A DNA stretch of 64,000 nucleotides from Ulota crispa (lineage: Eukaryota; Streptophyta; Bryopsida; Orthotrichales; Orthotrichaceae). This document shows, piece by piece, positions 1-11,700 of the stretch. Location: positions 16,004,432 to 16,068,431 of the forward strand of contig OY987249.1 in the NCBI GenBank assembly GCA_963920765.1, read 5' to 3'. Position 1 is the first letter of the stretch, and every line of letters begins with the position of its first letter. Position numbers and translations under genes: made by a program. The notes under the pieces are model-generated. The model was not told the DNA's origin. It did not search any database and was given only the letters and a program-made list of their open reading frames with translations.

Positions 1-381
1 GCTAAAAACCCTCAAAATATTTGTCCACATAGATTGTTTTTGTGTAAAATCAAATTTCCTTGTTTGTTCTTCTTTCACAAAATCGCAGATATTGAGGAGT
101 TTTAGAATTCTTTTCTACCATCCAGCCTTGATGGAATCACTTTTTCTTGCTATTGAAAGAACATAAAATTGTCATTTTGTTTGACAATATGCCATACACA
201 AATTTTGATGGTTTTCAAAATAAATCCGTGTATGACACTCTTGAAGAACATAGTGAAGCAGCACAATAAGATTTTAGCAAAATAGAGGCAAAAGATAAAA
301 TGTTCTGGATTCCATGCCCAAGTGCCTCACTCATTGGTGCTAAAAATTTATTTGGGTATATTATAAATAATAATAATTATA

Positions 382-763
382 GGAATTACTATTGGGACAC
401 CCTAAATTGTTAACAGGACATCGCATGTGAACAAGAAATTTGATAGTTTAGTGCTATTTTTTATTTATTCAAGTGATCAATCATTCATTCAATCACAGCA
501 TTATCATCTCTTTGAAATAAAACATGACAAACACAAATTTTGTTGAAATATTATTATACTAGTATTAATTTTTGACGTATTTTTGCTTTAAGTAACTCAA
601 AAGTCCTATATTTTTAATTTAAGCATTTTTTTTTGTATAGCCTTAGAATGATAAAGGTGAACCAAATATTTTGATCCAAATAAAAAAATCAGCATTAAAA
701 ATCACATTTCATACTCACAGGGGTGTCCCGTTAGCAATCTAGGGTGTCGCGGTAGTAATTCCC
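382..763. mobile_element. MITE-like element with terminal inverted repeats (family E)
   Basis: The left end begins GGAATTACTATTGGGACACC and the right end is its near inverse (ending ...GTCGCGGTAGTAATTCC), so a ~380-bp AT-rich unit is bounded by inverted repeats of about 22 bp. There is no coding capacity. The G-rich AATTAC start resembles the Mutator-like element at 62836-63276, but I could not define a target-site duplication, so the family is uncertain. Confidence 0.6.
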
Positions 764-2244
764 TAATTTTAATCTAAGAGCAAGAGGACTGAAAGAAACT
801 GGATTCCATGAGGTGGTTGGCCAATGTCAATTGACCAAGTATCTCAAAATATGATATTTTTGTTAAAGGAACAATAGTGAGGAAAAAATAACCGTGGTTA
901 TAATATCCCTCCAAAAATGGGATTTTGTTCTTCTATTCCAATCAACAAAACAAAATCCTATAATACTAATTAATTTTAAAAAGAAAAAAAAATTGCAAGC
1001 ATTTTTCTTGTTATTGTAAGCCTTGTAAACACGGTTTTTTTTGTGTGAATATGCAAGGGTGTCACGCATTAGACATAAGCAAGATAGAAAACTTGAAATA
1101 CATTCTACAGAATTGTCCACTTTCAAGGAATTCGTATCCTAGCATAAGGTTTGGATTTATTCTTTTGTCATACCGGTAGTACATATCAAACTAGTACAGA
1201 AGTATGCTCTAAATGCAACTCTTTATGTAAAGTGTGCCATAGGAAGCTCAATAATGGATAAAAAGTGGTTCTTGAATGGACCACTTCAGGTCATAGAATA
1301 AAAGGTGTATTTGTTGCAAGAGCCAATCACATCCTTGGTTTCTCCTCATTGTTTTCCAAGTTGCAAGGGAACATGGAAGGCTTAGAGTCACAAATAGGTG
1401 TCTACTATAAAATTTTTTGAAAAATCATCAAAAATTCAATAATGCTTCAAAAAATATGAAAAAAACTGTATTACATTTAACATCCAATTATCTTTGTTTG
1501 GAAACTAGACAAAAAACCTCCATGTCTTGGGAGCCCATGAAAAGGTAGATTAGCCCTTAAAGTGACTGTTTTAGAGCATACGACCTTAAGTGAAGGACAA
1601 TTTGACCATATTCATCCCCATTCAAGAAGCTTGCCAGTTGAAGGACAGTCCACCCAGAAGCATTATTCACAATTGTGGTTAAGTATACCATGATTATTGC
1701 CATCTTGCCAACTTAAATTTTTAGTATATCCACAGAAAAATGTGCGTACCATTTCGGGTGGACAGTGATGAAACATGCTATCTTATTCTTATTAATTCAT
1801 GAATATTCAAAGTTGTTAGAGTTTGAATAGAATCATCTCAACCATCTACCTACATTTTTTGCTTTAAGTATTTCAAAATAACAATCATGTATGAATTTCC
1901 ACGAGAGGTGACAAATTTTGTAGGAAATGTCACACATGTATATCGTGTAACTTTCTAACTCCGGAGAATCTAAATCCAATTTTGGGTAGACATGGACGGT
2001 ATTATATTTGAGATATTTTGAGCACGGTTTGCATTGTTTACCCAATTGAGCTAATTATAGAAATTGCCAGTCGCCATTTTTTATCCATAAAATATTTTAG
2101 TCCTCTGTGGCCGCCAACAAAGTATGAAATTATACTGAAATGGTCATCTTGCAGCAACCATAACCAGCCATGTTGCTGCCCAAAGTGGACTAACATCAGA
2201 TTATGACTAAACCTACTGAAGAGATGAGGAGATCAGCCCAGGGG

Positions 2245-2458
2245 TCGGGGAGAAATTTCAGCTTCACCGGGTTAAAATTCAGCATTTCCCAATTTCAACC
2301 GGCTTTCTACTAGCATGGACCGGTTATTTCCTGTGAGACTTCTAAAAGTATACTAAAATATTCTATAATTTGATTTTTGGAAGAAAATGACCCAGTTTCA
2401 ACCGACTTTTTTGCAATTACAACCAGCTGACAATACACCAACTACTGGTTCTCCCCGA
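2245..2458. repeat. Short inverted-repeat unit
   Basis: TCGGGGAGAA at 2245-2254 is matched by TTCTCCCCGA at 2449-2458, and an 8-base GATCAGCC lies just outside on both sides. The interior has several ACCGG/CCGGT and CAACC words. This may be a small transposon remnant or chance; the terminal repeats are only 10 bp. Confidence 0.3.
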
Positions 2459-2767
2459 TCATTGGATCAGCCAATGCCAAGCTGAGAGTGCCCAACACAC
2501 CATGCATACTCTAATGCCAATTTTATTATTAAAAAAAAACAACTTAGCCACAACAATAGGGAAGGAAAAAGCAATAGAAATTCTGGTACAGTGAGGAAAC
2601 GAGGGAAAAAGAGCCCAGAAGCTCACAGGGAGCCAGGCAGGGCAGATGAAAACCGATGGCCTACAAGTGACGAACGTCAATGGATGAGCTTCCAGATAAC
2701 ATCCATCACGACGCGATCTAGGTAGGTTAGCTGGTACCGTGTCCAACTCAGCCGCCCCCTCACTGAT

Positions 2768-2773
2768 ACGTCA
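2768..2773 (-). promoter_or_regulatory. TGACGT bZIP core (as-1-like half site)
   Basis: ACGTCA on the + strand, which is TGACGT on the opposite strand, is the core recognised by TGA-type bZIP factors. It lies about 1.65 kb upstream of the TGA start codon. A 6-base match alone is weak evidence. Confidence 0.25.
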
Positions 2774-3497
2774 GCACCCCTAATTGGAGCCCACCGCGTG
2801 GCGACAGCGACCCACGGGCTCACCCCGCGCAGCTCAGCGCTGGCGTCACCCTCACCCTTCTCGAAGCAGCGGGCCGAAAAAAAAACGCGGGCCTCACCAG
2901 TAGGGGCACAACGGGCAGCGTGCCGGAAAAAGAAAACGCGGGCGTAGCTAGAGCCCAGTAGGGATACAACGGGCAGCGGGCAGGAGGGGCAGGAAGAAGA
3001 AAAAAGGGGTCAACCGAAGGCGCATTTGACTGCCAATTAGCGATGCTTCTGGGGGACTATCGTCATCGCCATTTGTTTTTGGAGAAGCCGACAGGTGCAG
3101 TGGGTTGCACCATTCTGGACTGGTGTCCGAGCAAAGCAAAGCAGATGATCAAGGCATTCAAGCCTCCTTTTGTGGCGTCATGCTTGGAGAAGCATCTCTC
3201 GAAGAACAGTTGCATGTTTTCGCTTTTGGTTCTGTTCTGTTCTCTGTTGGCCGTGAAGCGGGCGGGCAGTAAGTAACTTTGGCAGAAGAAGACGAGACGA
3301 GACGAGAGAGCAGCTGGACGGAGCTCCGCTTTTTGTTCTCCCCCTTTTGGTGCTGGCTGAACAATGCTCGTCGTTGTGTCGTCATTTTCTCGTTCGTTCT
3401 AGGGCCGTGACGCGGGGGTAATATCCACCTGACGAAGACACGGCGGAGCAGTTGCAGTTGGACAGAGAGCGAGGGTTTGGCAGAGGTTGTGGCGGTG

Positions 3498-3503
3498 TGA
3501 CGT
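3498..3503 (+). promoter_or_regulatory. TGACGT bZIP core (as-1-like half site)
   Basis: TGACGT occurs inside the GC-rich leader/promoter of the TGA gene. It is a candidate site for feedback binding by the encoded factor; a single short match, so chance is possible. Confidence 0.25.
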
Positions 3504-3613
3504 CTGTGTGAGGTGTGAGAGATTCTCGTCTAGTTTGTTTGTGAGCGAAAGAGCGGGAACGGTGGCTGCGTGCGAGCTGGAATGGTGAGACTGCGAGCTG
3601 GAATGTTGACGAC

Positions 3614-4367
3614 GTTCGTGTGCTCTGCGATGGTGCGGTTCTGGATCGGTGAAGGTGAAATTTATGGATTTTCCTTGACTAGTGGATTGCCCTCTGTTTG
3701 TGCAATTTGTGTCTGCTCTCGTAGGAGTTTGTACGGGAGGAGTTCCCTTTTCTGTTCCATTTTCTTTGAAGTAGTAGTGTGCAGTGAAGAGATCTAGTCT
3801 AAAATGGTGTGACTTTAAGGAGGAAGCAGGTGGATTAACTTAGTTAATAGATTAGAATGTCTACTGGATTTCTTGAGTCGATACTTTGTGATAGTGTGGC
3901 TCCGCTATGTGGAATTTTCGTTAATTTGAGAAGGATGTTGAATGCGACAAGTTTTGTTTTGTTTCAGGGAGTACTGCGTGACAAGGTTCGTGTGTTCTGT
4001 GATGGTGATGGTGCGGTTCTGGATCGGTGAAGGTGAAATTTATGGATTTTTCTTTGATTTCTAGAGGAGTGGATTGTCATCTGTTTGTTGCAATTTGTGT
4101 CTGCCTCTCGTAGGAGTTTGTACGGGAGGAGATGCCTTTTCTGTTCCATTTCTTTGAAGTAGTAGTGTGTAGTGAAGAGATCTAGTCTAAAATGGTGTGA
4201 TTTAAGGAGGAAGCAGGTGGATTAACTTCGTTAATAGAGTAGAATGTCTACTGGATTTCATGAGTCGGTACTTCGTGATAGTGTGGCTCCGCTATGTGGA
4301 ATTTTCGTTAATTTGAGAAGGATGTTGAATGCGACAAGTTTTGTTTTGTTTCAGGGAGTACTGCGTG
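3614..4367 (+). repeat. ~370-bp tandem duplication in the TGA 5' leader, each copy ending in a 3' splice acceptor
   Basis: Copy 1 (3614-3980) and copy 2 (3986-4367) are near-identical by eye, with small indels. Each begins at GTTCGTGTG, carries GGATCGGTGAAGGTGAAAT (candidate GT donors), and ends with TTTTGTTTTGTTTCAG followed by GGAGTACTGCGTG, an excellent plant 3' splice acceptor. The natural reading is that a 5'-UTR intron and its acceptor were duplicated head to tail, offering two alternative acceptors upstream of the start codon at 4426. A smaller duplication of TGCGAGCTGGAATG lies just before copy 1. Confidence 0.85.
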
Positions 4368-4425
4368 CTGAAGTGGAGATCTAGTGGTGATTTTAAAGAG
4401 GAAGCACTTAGGAGATATAGAAAAA

Positions 4426-7400
4426 ATGGGTGACAATAGTCCGAGGACAGATACGTCCACTGACATGGAAGGTGACGCGAAGTTAGATGATAGTCATCAC
4501 TTAATGACTGGAGGCTCTAACACTTCGGATCACGATCACGAAGCTGGAACTAAAAACGGCGACTCCAAGGTGCAACTTCTAATCACGACTTTTTAAGAGA
4601 TTTTGTTTGAAAATAACTAAAAAGTGCAGTGTCCTACTGCAAGCATTGTTGAATGCTTTGTCCTGTAAGAATTACGACATAGTTCTGAACAATTTGCGTT
4701 TGGCTGCAGGCTCTCAGGCGTCTAGCTCAAAATCGTGAAGCAGCTCGAAAAAGTAGGCTTAGGAAAAAGGTGAAACACTTTTTTTGATGACACAATTTGT
4801 TCCAGGCTATTTTATCTAGTTGCTAACTAACATTATTGCTCATTTGGAGTGTTTAAGAGTGATGAAGTTTTCTTTTTTTCTTTTCCAGGCCTACGTACAA
4901 CAATTGGAGACTAGTCGCATAAAATTAAATCAGCTTGAGCAAGAGCTCCAAAGAGCTCGGCAACAGGTTGGTCCCCTAACATCATACATGGTTACAGTCT
5001 CTTGTGTCCTTAGAAATTAAATAAAATCGTACGCGGTTTGACAAGACCTACTATTAGCAGTTGGAGCCTTGATTCCCGTCTAGTCCAAATTCTGTTAGTT
5101 TATTTTACTTTGCTTTACTATCTTTACGTATTTGTACGATGGTTTATACTTCTGGTCTTCGTTAGATACTTCTGCCGACATTTTAGTTCTCTTCTTACAG
5201 ACTCGTAGAGCTGAAATTAATGAAATTCTCGGTCTTCTGAAGGCATTTAAAACGGCTTAATTGAATGAAAGAAGTTGAACCTATTCGCAACTTTCTGCCA
5301 AGGCGTCTTGCACAGGCCGACCTCTCTGGAGTGTGGATTTATTCACGTTCTTAGTGTCAAGGTTGGATTAGAGATTGAGAATTTTGCTCCACATTGATGG
5401 CGAGGGAAGCAGCTATGCATTCTTACTTCGAAGCCCGTAGCTCTTATCACAAGTCTTACAGTGTTTTAATCATTAATAGCGAATACGGAAATTGGATACT
5501 CTACAGCGACTCTTAATCGGTTAGTTCTGCATCTTAATTGTCCCGATTATCAGTCTTTATAGGGTATTCAACTACCGTATACAGTGGCGGTGTGCCTTCT
5601 AATTACAATTTACCTACTGCCTGTACAAGTCGGCGCCTTTATTATGTGCATGTCAACGTTTGGGTTGTTCGGTTTAGAGCACACAAACAATCTCTGCCGA
5701 GGTAATGAAATCTACCAAAATTTTGATCTTCAAAGTCTGAGTGCGTAAAATTTATGACTTTCTTAGCAGGGACTGTATCTTGGACCTGGCTCATACAGTG
5801 GCGATCAAAATTCTCATTCTGGAGGTGCTGGAGGACCCAACGCAAATAATTCAGGTTTTTTGAATCTCGCCTTTTCCTACGGCAGTTCGTTGAAGATGAA
5901 CAGGAAAATCAATAATGTTTATTTGTACGTATTACTCCGTATAATGTTACCGATATTTCATGTCCAAGATTATATCGAAATTCGCTCAGATGTGCGAACT
6001 TCTTGGAACTGTAATACCGGTGTGAGGTAGTAACACCCGAAAGGACCTTGATTCAAAATTCACCTTCCTCAGTCTTGGTTACAATGCAGATATTGATAAT
6101 GAGGCTTTACGTTACCTAAACAGCACAGCTTAGAGCCGATTTTTGGTTACACGTACAGGTTTCACTTTGAAAATCCATAATTCACTCATATGTTAATCTA
6201 AACGATACATTCTAAAACGATTTGGAATCATCTTTCAGTTACAAACAGTACCATTGAAAATTACACTGATTTCATAATAGGAACTGTGTTCAGTTACTCA
6301 AATGGTTTCATTTAGCTGTTCTAATTTATAAAGATCTATGGAGGCATCTCATGAACCAAAATTTGACTACTATTATACTCATTGTCCTAGTCCGTCTGGG
6401 AATCTTCGACCTTTACTTTTTGGTTTCTGATATAGCAAGGGTGAGAATTGGGACAGCAGGAGCTGCAGCGTTTGACATGGAATACGCAAGGTGGGTGGAA
6501 GAGCAACACCGGCAGATGAGTGAGCTCCGTGCTGCTTTGCAGGCCCATGTCGCCGACACTGAATTACGAGTACTCGTGGACGGGGGTATGACACATTATG
6601 ATGACATTTTTCGACTGAAGGCTGTTGCTGCAAAAGCTGATGTATTCCACCTTGTGTCCGGCATGTGGAAAACACCTGCGGAGCGTTGCTTTTTGTGGAT
6701 GGGTGGTTTTAAACCCTCTGAATTATTGAAGGTGCTTACTATATCATTTTCTGGTGATGTTTGAAATCGGGGGGCGCTGGTGGCAAGTTTTGGTGTTCTT
6801 AACTTCATATCGCATAAATTTACCTTTATCATACATGTTCTCCAGCTAATGGAGTTTTCGATCACCTGTTTGTTCGTGATTACTGAAGCGGATGGAGGTG
6901 CTGTTTTTGTTTTAATTGCAGATATTGATACCACAAATAGAGCCTTTGACAGAGCAGCAATTATTAAATATTTGCAATCTGCAACATTCGTCTCAGGAGG
7001 AGGAAGAAGTCCTTTCTGGAGGAATGGAAGCACTTCAGCAGTCGCTTGCTGACACTCTCTCTGCTGGTTCTCTTGGCTCATCCCCAAACGTAGCAAACTA
7101 CATGGGACAGATGGCTATGGCCATGGGTAAACTCGGGTCACTCGAAAATTTTGTTCGCCAGGTATGCTTTTTTGGAAAGTTGGTGTTGGATGAACCTAGT
7201 ACTGGACATTGAATTGTAGATGTAGTACTTTTCACGAAATTATGCTTCTCCACTTCGCACTGCAATGCTGTATGTTTATTGTTGTATCTATTCAGTCAAA
7301 GAAAGTGTCTCAATTATTTCCCTGGTGATTCTCACAGGCTGATAGTCTACGACAGCATACGTTACAGCAAATGCACCGGATATTAACCACACGCCAAGCA

Positions 7401-7484
7401 GCCAGAGGACTTCTTGCAATGGGTGACTACTTCGCTCGTCTTCGTGCGCTTAGCTCTCTTTGGTCTGCCCGACCTCGTGAATGA
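4426..7484 (+). CDS. TGA: TGA-type bZIP transcription factor (7 coding exons, 349 aa)
   Basis: Exons: 4426-4569, 4710-4769, 4889-4966, 5770-5854, 6436-6731, 6922-7161, 7338-7484; phases agree and all junctions are GT-AG. The start is MGDNSPRTD, as in angiosperm TGA factors; an in-frame ATG at 4384 is upstream of the conserved start. The basic region (residues 49-68, NREAARKSRLRKK) is followed by a leucine zipper (69-94) and a DOG1/TGA domain (about 130-345) with the conserved GMWKTPAERCFLWMGG block and an ending RALSSLWSARPRE. TGA factors bind TGACG motifs, recruit NPR1-type coactivators and act in defence, redox and developmental control in the nucleus. At the two positions of the Arabidopsis TGA1 redox cysteine pair it has Cys239 and Ser245. 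Intermediate between clades by eye; assignment to the family is firm, subclade is not. Confidence 0.95.
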
Positions 7485-8571
7485 GAAGCAATGTTTCGAA
7501 TCACCAGGCTATGAAGACGTCCTTGGCGCAAGTGTGGCAGCCACAGCAGTGAACAATCCTGATAAGCTACCCAGCTCTAATTGCATAAATTGTCAGCGTG
7601 ATTTCATCTCAGACAAAGCTCTAGTGATGAAGGGTTGTGAGGGTGGATTTGTATTGCTACAAGGGCCAGGCGTAGCGTGGTTATACGTGTGACATGTTGC
7701 AACATTGGCAGCAGGCTGGTTAAGGCAATAGGGAAAAGGAAAGAGCCATGAAGTGTGCATGGGTAGTCCCTTATCAGAGTTTCCACTGAGATGTGGCCAA
7801 ATGACCTTTCTGGTCTACTGCTTGTATTGATTCCTAGACATATTTCTGCCTCAACTGCCCTCACAAGCAGTTCTGGATGACGACTCAATACAGTGCCATT
7901 GAGATTCGTCGAAGACCTACAGCTTGTCAAACAAACTCCACAATTTCTGATCTTACTGCAGTGCGGTTACCCTCCTTCCGGATGCATCAAAAATCACGCA
8001 AATTCTGCTACCTAACGGCCAAAATGAACATCAAATCAGGCTCTGGAGAACTGTTCAGAGGCTAAAGGATTGCGGTATTGCCAACGATTCACCCAAAGAT
8101 CGAGCTCATCCTCAACTAACGTCATTTCCTCAGCTTTCGTAGATATACAAAGAGTATGTCATAGCCGTTAATTATTACTGAGTACGCTCCTTAACGAAGC
8201 CAATGCTCTAGAATTTGACACCGTCTGAGTTTTTATCATTAATACTCCGATCTCACAATACCATGCCCTGGAAGTACTTGAATTTCGGCATCGAAATTAT
8301 CAAACCATCAATTCTGAACTGACGGAGATACCAAGCTGGGCCTTGGGGAACATGTTCCGTATCATCGAAACTTGAACGGAACTTCGGTATCAACGTGCAC
8401 CACTCGTATGCGGCCTCGCCAGATCATCGTGGACATCTGGCCTCTGGGTTGTCTTTCGTCGACGTGGAGGAGGCCCGTGGTTCTCTGAAACTTGTTGCAT
8501 GCCGGCGCAAGTCTTCGTGTTCTACTCATTTTGCTGCGAGGGCGGAAGGGTTTAGTTGTTAGCGGAACACA
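7485..8571. other. Spacer between TGA and TIC21 (3' UTR and TIC21 promoter)
   Basis: No conserved exon is visible. The first several hundred bases are probably the TGA 3' UTR and the last few hundred the TIC21 promoter. GC content is moderate. A frame near 8010-8110 faintly resembles a helix-turn-helix tail of Tc1-type transposases, but not enough to call. Confidence 0.5.
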
Positions 8572-10425
8572 ATGCAGCTAGGTTTGCTGGAAGCTTGTGT
8601 GCAGGGCAGGGTTTGCAGCAGCAGCCCTAATTTGACGTCAACGTCGTCGTTACGCCTTCGCAATGGCGCTAGATCCTGCTCGGTGCGATGTCCCGTGAGG
8701 GAGATTGATGCGGCATCTGCTAGGGCGCTTTCCTCTTCGGCGTCATTGTTTTCGCGATTGTCCGTCCGAGGTGGGCTGCCTGTTCTACCGAAGTCGCGCA
8801 ATGGCGGGTTTAGGGTGGAAGCAAGCGGCGCTTACAACAGGGAAGCGTTCGTGAGCGAGGGCGAATCCAATAAACTCGCTCAGGTTGGATTTGCTCGTCC
8901 TTTTGGGGCTATCTTCCTGGCTTTTTGAAACTCACCTATCTGGGTATCAAATTCTGCTTTTGAGCTCTTCCGAAATGTTAACGAATTCAGAAACTCAAAC
9001 ACCTATGAGTTTTTTTGCTGTGCTTCTATAAGCGAAGAAAAGCATGGATTGTGATTGTTGACGGGCTTCTTTACTATTCGCGACTACAGTGGGCACAGGA
9101 TTTACTTTAGTTGGGTATGCACACGTCTTTGCGAGTGAGTCTTTGGTAGAATAACCTTCCATTCAGTGTAATTCAGCATTCAGGGGTTCGTTTCTGCAGT
9201 AGAGTTTGAGGAAACTTATTTACTGGACGGGATGCTGAAGTGCGTACAATCACGACACATGAGTTTTGTGTTGTCACTGTAGGAGCATACTTTAGGACTG
9301 AGTTCCTGAGATGTTATCGTTGACTCTCTTGTGTGTTTTTTCGCTACAACAGCGGGCAGTGAGTTTATTTGGTTGGATTCGCGTATCTCTTTCGAAATCT
9401 TTTTTGGCAGAAAATCCGTCCTAGTGCAGCTCACCTCTTACTAGGGTTTTATTTGGCAGTAGGGTTTTTGTGAAATGTATTGAGTAGAAAGATTCTGAAG
9501 CTCATTTAACTACTACAGATTAGTTTTTGTGCTGTGAATGAGTATGCACAGAAAAGCATTGTCAGGGACATCTGGATTGTTTCTGGGCTTGTGTTACGTT
9601 TTCGACAGCAGTGAGCTCTAATTTTATTTTGAATCTTTGCTGGCTTCCACATTTAGAATAAGTTGACATATTTGCGACTGGTTTTGTAGGTCTCCAAGCG
9701 TTTGGAGCGGACGGCTGGCTACTTCAGGAGGTTAGGACAGTTGGGATTCTGGGGGCAGCTCGTTTGCAGTGTTGTGGCAGCCGTAATTCTGGCATTCTCT
9801 GTCGTCATTACTGGCCAAGCAACGGCTCCAGTGTCGACATACCTTACAGCAGGAGGCATTGCGGCAGCGTTTCTTTCCGTGTTCTGGTCGTTTGGTTACA
9901 CTCGGTTGGCTCATCGACTACGCGATGCCATCAATGATCCTACCAAGGCACCTCCTCGGGCTGAAGTGGTCAAGAATTTGAAGAATGGGATTAAGATCAA
10001 CCTGCTTGGGCTGGGATTGTCGTTATTGGGTTTGCAAGCAACTGTAGGTGTCCTGGTTGCGAAGGCTCTCACGTCCTCAACTACTCCATATTTGCAAGGA
10101 GCACCCCAAGGCTACAGTCCGGTTCTTGCTCTTGATGTCTTTCTTGTACAGGTATGAAAGCATACAAAAACCGAATATTTTTTGTTGCTAGGTTGGATTG
10201 TGGCCAAGTGTGAACGTCTTGATTTATTCTAGAATGATCCTGTGTTCATATCCGTCCCTTTTTACCTCATGGTGTGGACCTGATATGGTTGTGCTTGGAT
10301 GTGAGCAGGCTTCTGGCAATGCACTGGTGGCACATTTTCTGGGAGCAGTGTTTGCCTTGGAATTACTGCGATCAGTCACTCTTTCTCAACCTCCCCCAGA
10401 TAGTGTGATTCCCAAAGCAGCTTGA
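8572..10425 (+). CDS. TIC21: TIC21/PIC1 chloroplast inner-envelope protein (3 exons, 296 aa)
   Basis: Exons: 8572-8883, 9690-10151, 10309-10425, all phase 0 with GT-AG junctions. Residues 1 to about 90 are Ser/Arg/Ala-rich with few acidic residues, as expected for a chloroplast transit peptide. The mature part has four hydrophobic segments (about residues 122-140, 145-170, 206-232 and 263-283) and the family signature LGLGLSLLGLQATVGVLVAK followed by SPVLALDVFLVQ (DUF3611). Plant members (TIC21/CIA5/PIC1) sit in the inner chloroplast envelope and are implicated in protein import and/or iron transport. The upstream TGA gene has the same orientation, but spacing and introns give no sign of co-transcription. 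Length fits the family. Confidence 0.93.
8634..8641. promoter_or_regulatory. TGACGTCA palindrome inside TIC21 exon 1
   Basis: A perfect 8-base TGACGTCA (C-box/CRE-type bZIP site) lies in the transit-peptide coding sequence, about 62 bases after the start codon. The neighbouring gene encodes a factor that binds this class of site. It may simply reflect codons for a Leu-Thr-Ser stretch. Confidence 0.25.
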
Positions 10426-11700
10426 ATTGTTCAAAAGTCTTGGGGCTAGCAAGTGGATTTTAGATCGTATGGCGTATTTTACAGATCTGGACGCTACATC
10501 AACTTATTGTATCAGTCATCATTCAGGTGGACAACCTTTCCATTTCCTTTGGCTTCCCTGCAGCAAGAATTTAAGCTGCACCTGATACAATCACAAATGT
10601 TTCTTTCTCTGATTCTATAAGCTGCAATCTTTGTTCTGCAATGTGTGATATGTTCCTATCCTCTGGTTCTGCCTCTGAGGAAGTTTTAGCAAAAATTTTA
10701 GAAATTTGACGTTGTACGTGTCTGCATGTGCTGTTATATCCGGAGAAAACTAGGATTACCAAACCTTGCAAATTTTCTTCCTCGGTTTCTTATTTCTGGT
10801 ATGGAGCTCTTTTCTGGCTTATCCAAGCGGACTTGCTTGCAAAGCATACGGTTGCAATGGTTCCAAATTTCCTCTGGCATGCACACCAGCGGATATTTGT
10901 CTTAAAATGCTCTTGCTCAGACTTTCGTTTGATGTCTTCAACAAACTGACGCTGAATGAATTGTCATGTAGACTTTTGAACGTGACATCTCTTGCTTGAA
11001 CTGAAAGTGCAGTTGAGCTGCATGGATCAGACTTTAACTAACAAACTGTTTATAAAAACAGATGTAGGCTCTGTCATTGTTGGAGCACTGAGATCAGACG
11101 TGTCCATACCAGGGCTTTTTTTTTTGGCCGCATGGCGCCAGATTCGCTACAGTAAGATTCGGTATGAACAAATACGCTGCTGTCTCTCGCAAAATGATCC
11201 TCACCGGAGAGGGCACGTAGCGATGCTACAGTTGAAAAAAAAACCCTGGTCCATACTGCTAGACAAGTAAACCGGTAGTCACGTGACTTGCAATCAATGA
11301 ACGTGAAGCAATTATCTTTGCAGTCAGTTTCCTTGGCATGTTTTAACTTAGGATGCGACACCGCCTGCACCTACGGTTTCCTTACAAAGTAATGGAGAAA
11401 AAAAACTGGGACATATGGTAACTTACGTACATACCCATGCCGGCTTTGGTTTGAACAAGTATTTGAGTTTCATTTTATTTAACGAAATCGTATTTTGTTA
11501 ACCTTCCAATGCATTTCACTTTATATATTTTGGATTGTGCTTGAACTAATTGTGAAATATTTGGAGCTTCAACTAAAAGTGCTTCTAGGATCACAATCCT
11601 AACCTCCTATGTCCAGGTAAAATTACATCTTTATTTTAAGCAAGGGTTCATAGAGGTTGCTTTTAGTGAAGAGTTGAAATTAGGTGTAATGGCCTAGTTT
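10426..11700. other. TIC21 3' UTR and intergenic DNA
   Basis: The first several hundred bases after the stop are of mixed composition and probably include the 3' UTR. From about 11400 the DNA becomes AT-rich. I see no exon. Confidence 0.5.

Larger units (their letters stand above)
1..2740. other. AT-rich intergenic region
   Basis: I find no coding exon here. The stretch holds poly-A/T runs and two small inverted-repeat elements listed separately (382-763 and 2245-2458). Open frames in it are short, of biased composition, and match nothing I recognise. Confidence 0.6.
2741..3600 (+). promoter_or_regulatory. Promoter and 5'-leader region of the TGA gene
   Basis: This GC-rich island stands out from AT-rich flanks and lies directly upstream of the TGA coding exons. 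It contains two TGACGT cores (as-1-type TGA/bZIP half sites): the reverse complement at 2768-2773 and the forward copy at 3498-3503. Polypurine GAGACGAGACG repeats lie near 3290-3310. Autoregulation by TGA is possible but only inferred; the transcription start is not determined. Confidence 0.45.

Noticed and set aside
3570-3797. 75-residue open frame in the TGA leader
   Set aside because: It lies across the duplicated leader and probable intron, begins without ATG at its first codon and has no domain.
4384-4425. In-frame upstream ATG extending the TGA protein by 14 residues
   Set aside because: The family starts at MGDNSPRTD-like sequence (4426); the extension is not conserved in TGA proteins as I know them. 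It could still be used as an alternative start.
8010-8140. Faint Tc1-type transposase helix-turn-helix pattern (RTVQRLKDCGI then NDSPKDR)
   Set aside because: The match is about 30 residues long and by eye only, with no catalytic region or terminal repeats nearby.
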